Positions 62,742 through 64,000 of a DNA stretch of 64,000 nucleotides are shown one piece after another. Made by a program: the position numbers and the translations under genes. Below the pieces are notes generated by a model, which worked only from the letters and a program-made list of their open reading frames with translations, had not been told where the DNA came from and made no database searches. This stretch comes from Methanobacteriaceae archaeon (GTDB lineage Archaea; Methanobacteriota; Methanobacteria; Methanobacteriales; Methanobacteriaceae): NCBI GenBank assembly GCA_013403005.1, contig JACBOA010000010.1, positions 21,564 through 85,563 of the forward strand, in the 5' to 3' direction. The stretch's first letter is position 1, and every line of letters begins with the position of its first letter.

Positions 62742-63091
62742 AGGACGTGATGGATTATCTAAAGAAAAATCTTGGCTTGGAAGAAGATGAAGGAAAAGAA
62801 GATCAGGAAACAATAATTGTTCCGGAACACTCTTTCTATGAGATAATATTAATGAAGATTCATAATCTTGATGAATTTGACTATGCCCTCTCCCAAGTCT
62901 TGGAAGAAAAAAATCCAATTATAATGGATATCAGCATCTTGGAAAAAGATTCTCCAGATGATTTTAAATTAGCAGGTGAAAAATTAAAGGCATTTCGGGA
63001 TAATAATGGTGGAGAAGCTATTTTGCTTTGTAAAAATGGTCGCAATATTATAATTGTTACTCCTGCAGAAATAAAGTTGATTCGAAAGTAA
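62738..63091 (+). CDS. sepF: Archaeal SepF cell-division protein
   Basis: This 117-residue protein starts with an amphipathic helix ([17 protein letters not shown]) that would bind the membrane, followed by a charged linker. The SepF core carries [32 protein letters not shown] and ends [15 protein letters not shown]. SepF tethers FtsZ to the membrane in archaea lacking FtsA. The ATG overlaps the DUF1611 stop. ftsZ is not in the window. Confidence 0.9.
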   Translation: MKDVMDYLKKNLGLEEDEGKEDQETIIVPEHSFYEIILMKIHNLDEFDYALSQVLEEKNPIIMDISILEKDSPDDFKLAGEKLKAFRDNNGGEAILLCKNGRNIIIVTPAEIKLIRK

Positions 63092-63241
63092 GTGAAAGTA
63101 AGTATTATATTGAAATATATCGAAATTTTGTGAAACTTTATTTAATGAAAGTATATTATTATATTTATTTATCAAAATTAATATTGGGGTTAAATTGAAT
63201 ATAGATTTTATAAATTGTTAAGGATATGGGGAGATGTACAA

Positions 63242-64000
63242 ATGGAAATGCCCATAACTAAACCATCAAAGGTTTCGTATGCGGATGAGCTGGAATTCCC
63301 TAAACTACTGGAAGAATTGGCTAAGGATCGTAAAAATGGATTTATTAGAGTAACTTCTCAATCAGAAGAGGGGTATATTCTATTTAAAGAGGGTAAACAG
63401 GTTGCTGCATCTTACGAAGGGCATGCTAAACTGGAAGCTATCGAGAAAATAAATTCTGCTCTAGAAAATGCTAATACTTTAATTGAGGTTTTTGACATAG
63501 GATCTGCGCAGGTGGATTATCTTCTGGATCTCAATAAACCCTACAAACTTGATGCAGACTCTAAAGTGTACGATGTAATTGGTGAACTTAAAAAGACAGA
63601 AACAACCGAATCTGAGGTTAAGGAATCTGAGGTTAAGGAATCTGAGGTTAAGGAATCTGAGGTTAAGGAATCTGAGGTTAAGGAATCTGAGGTTAAGGAA
63701 TCTGAGGTTAAGGAATCTGAGGTTAAGGAGCCTGAGGTTAAGGAGCCTGAGGTTAAGGAATCTGAGGTTAAGGAATCTGAGGTTAAGGAATCTGAGGTTA
63801 AGGAATCTGAGGTTAAGGAATCTGAGGTTAAGGAATCTGAGGTTAAGGAGCCTGAGGTTAAGGAATCTGAGGTTAAGGAGCCTGAGGTTAAGGAATCTGA
63901 GGTTAAGGAGCCTGAGGTTAAGGAGCCTGAGGTTAAGGAATCTGAGGTTAAGGAGCCTGAGGTTAAGGAGCCTGAGGTTAAGGAGCCTGAGGTTAAGGAG
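63242..64000 (+). CDS. DUF2226-like protein with ExEVK repeat array (partial)
   Basis: The ATG at 63242 follows GGGGAG. Residues 1-120 resemble DUF2226 ([54 protein letters not shown]). From 63608 the frame is a pentapeptide array [10 protein letters not shown] running off the window, so the C-terminus is unseen. The repeats give a highly charged rod or disordered linker, like the acidic linker of the Roadblock protein at 49414. DUF2226 occurs in methanogens beside Roadblock proteins; its function is unknown. The frame is unbroken across all visible repeats. Confidence 0.75.
   Translation, partial: MEMPITKPSKVSYADELEFPKLLEELAKDRKNGFIRVTSQSEEGYILFKEGKQVAASYEGHAKLEAIEKINSALENANTLIEVFDIGSAQVDYLLDLNKPYKLDADSKVYDVIGELKKTETTESEVKESEVKESEVKESEVKESEVKESEVKESEVKESEVKEPEVKEPEVKESEVKESEVKESEVKESEVKESEVKESEVKEPEVKESEVKEPEVKESEVKEPEVKEPEVKESEVKEPEVKEPEVKEPEVKE
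63608..64000 (+). repeat. Tandem 15-bp coding repeat, 26 full units
   Basis: Units of 15 bp encode E-[S/P]-E-V-K. Two unit types exist: GAATCTGAGGTTAAG and GAGCCTGAGGTTAAG, differing at two adjacent bases (A-T versus G-C at positions 3-4). The order is S8, P2, S6, P, S, P, S, P2, S, P, then P2 and an incomplete unit at the window edge. The S type dominates on the left and the P type on the right. No interruption or spacer diversity, so this is not a CRISPR. Confidence 0.95.

Noticed and set aside
63608..64000. CRISPR-like array of short repeats
   Set aside because: Units are contiguous without unique spacers and are in frame with the upstream gene, so it is a coding tandem repeat.

Overview
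The window looks like a chromosomal segment of a mesophilic, AT-rich hydrogenotrophic methanogen of the order Methanobacteriales, most likely Methanobacterium or a close relative. The support is an HMf-type histone, archaeal translation and replication genes (aIF2-gamma, aIF5B, RfcS/RfcL, Rpo7, Spt4), F420-dependent NADP reductase, FwdE/FwdC relatives, 2-phosphoglycerate kinase, HMG-CoA reductase and archaeal SepF. Gene order from argH through the translation cluster to thrC, trpS and endA matches, from memory, the arrangement in Methanothermobacter. No rRNA, tRNA or CRISPR array was seen.

Layout. 0-10.8 kb: an information-processing block on the minus strand (L7Ae, S28e, L24e, Ndk, aIF5B, S6e, aIF2-gamma, PIN protein, pyrophosphatase, Rpo7, Spt4, dephospho-CoA kinase, S24e, S27ae, ArgH), with a histone gene upstream. 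11-16.4 kb: ThrC, SpoIIM-like, TrpRS, EndA, hexuloisomerase, F420:NADP oxidoreductase. 16.5-21.7 kb: an accessory patch with decayed transposases, two copies of a short inverted-repeat element, an FmdE-like protein, a cupin epimerase, a frameshifted flavin reductase and a secreted Cys-containing protein. 21.8-27.3 kb: TIM-barrel protein, PIN-ATPase-KH protein, HisI, HisS, RNA-ligase-partner PIN protein. 27.3-30.9 kb: a second accessory patch with two zinc-ribbon membrane proteins, two small membrane proteins, a NikR-like remnant and another inverted-repeat element. 31-38.5 kb: AroE, TatD-like, VIT1-like, HmgA, SucD, AroD, signal-peptidase-like. 38.7-46.6 kb: membrane and ion-handling genes (HtpX, DedA, DUF368, PhoU/TrkA-C, Lrp, MgtE). 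46.6-49.1 kb: clamp loader rfcS-rfcL. 49.4-54.6 kb: a Roadblock protein with a long acidic linker and a four-gene [NiFe]-hydrogenase operon. 55-57.2 kb: overlapping rnz-mscS-sortase. 57.5-64 kb: NadC, an acidic histone-fold-like protein, ZPR1 protein, 2-phosphoglycerate kinase, Roadblock protein, DUF1611 protein, SepF, and a DUF2226-like protein with a pentapeptide array that runs off the window.

The best leads are: (1) a family of four ~140-bp MITE-like elements with terminal inverted repeats and, in two copies, exact 8-bp target duplications; (2) a 26-unit ExEVK array built from two 15-bp unit types that differ at two coupled bases; (3) a histone-fold-like protein with an acidic head and a long helical tail; (4) a [NiFe] hydrogenase operon carrying a V4R-like gene and a ferredoxin but no F420 subunit; (5) a DUF1611 gene overlapping sepF; (6) an HtpX protease with a textbook EF-hand loop. 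Several apparent frameshifts (the PIN gene, the flavin reductase and the transposase remnant) are all one-base contractions of homopolymers, so base-calling error must be excluded before they are called pseudogenes.
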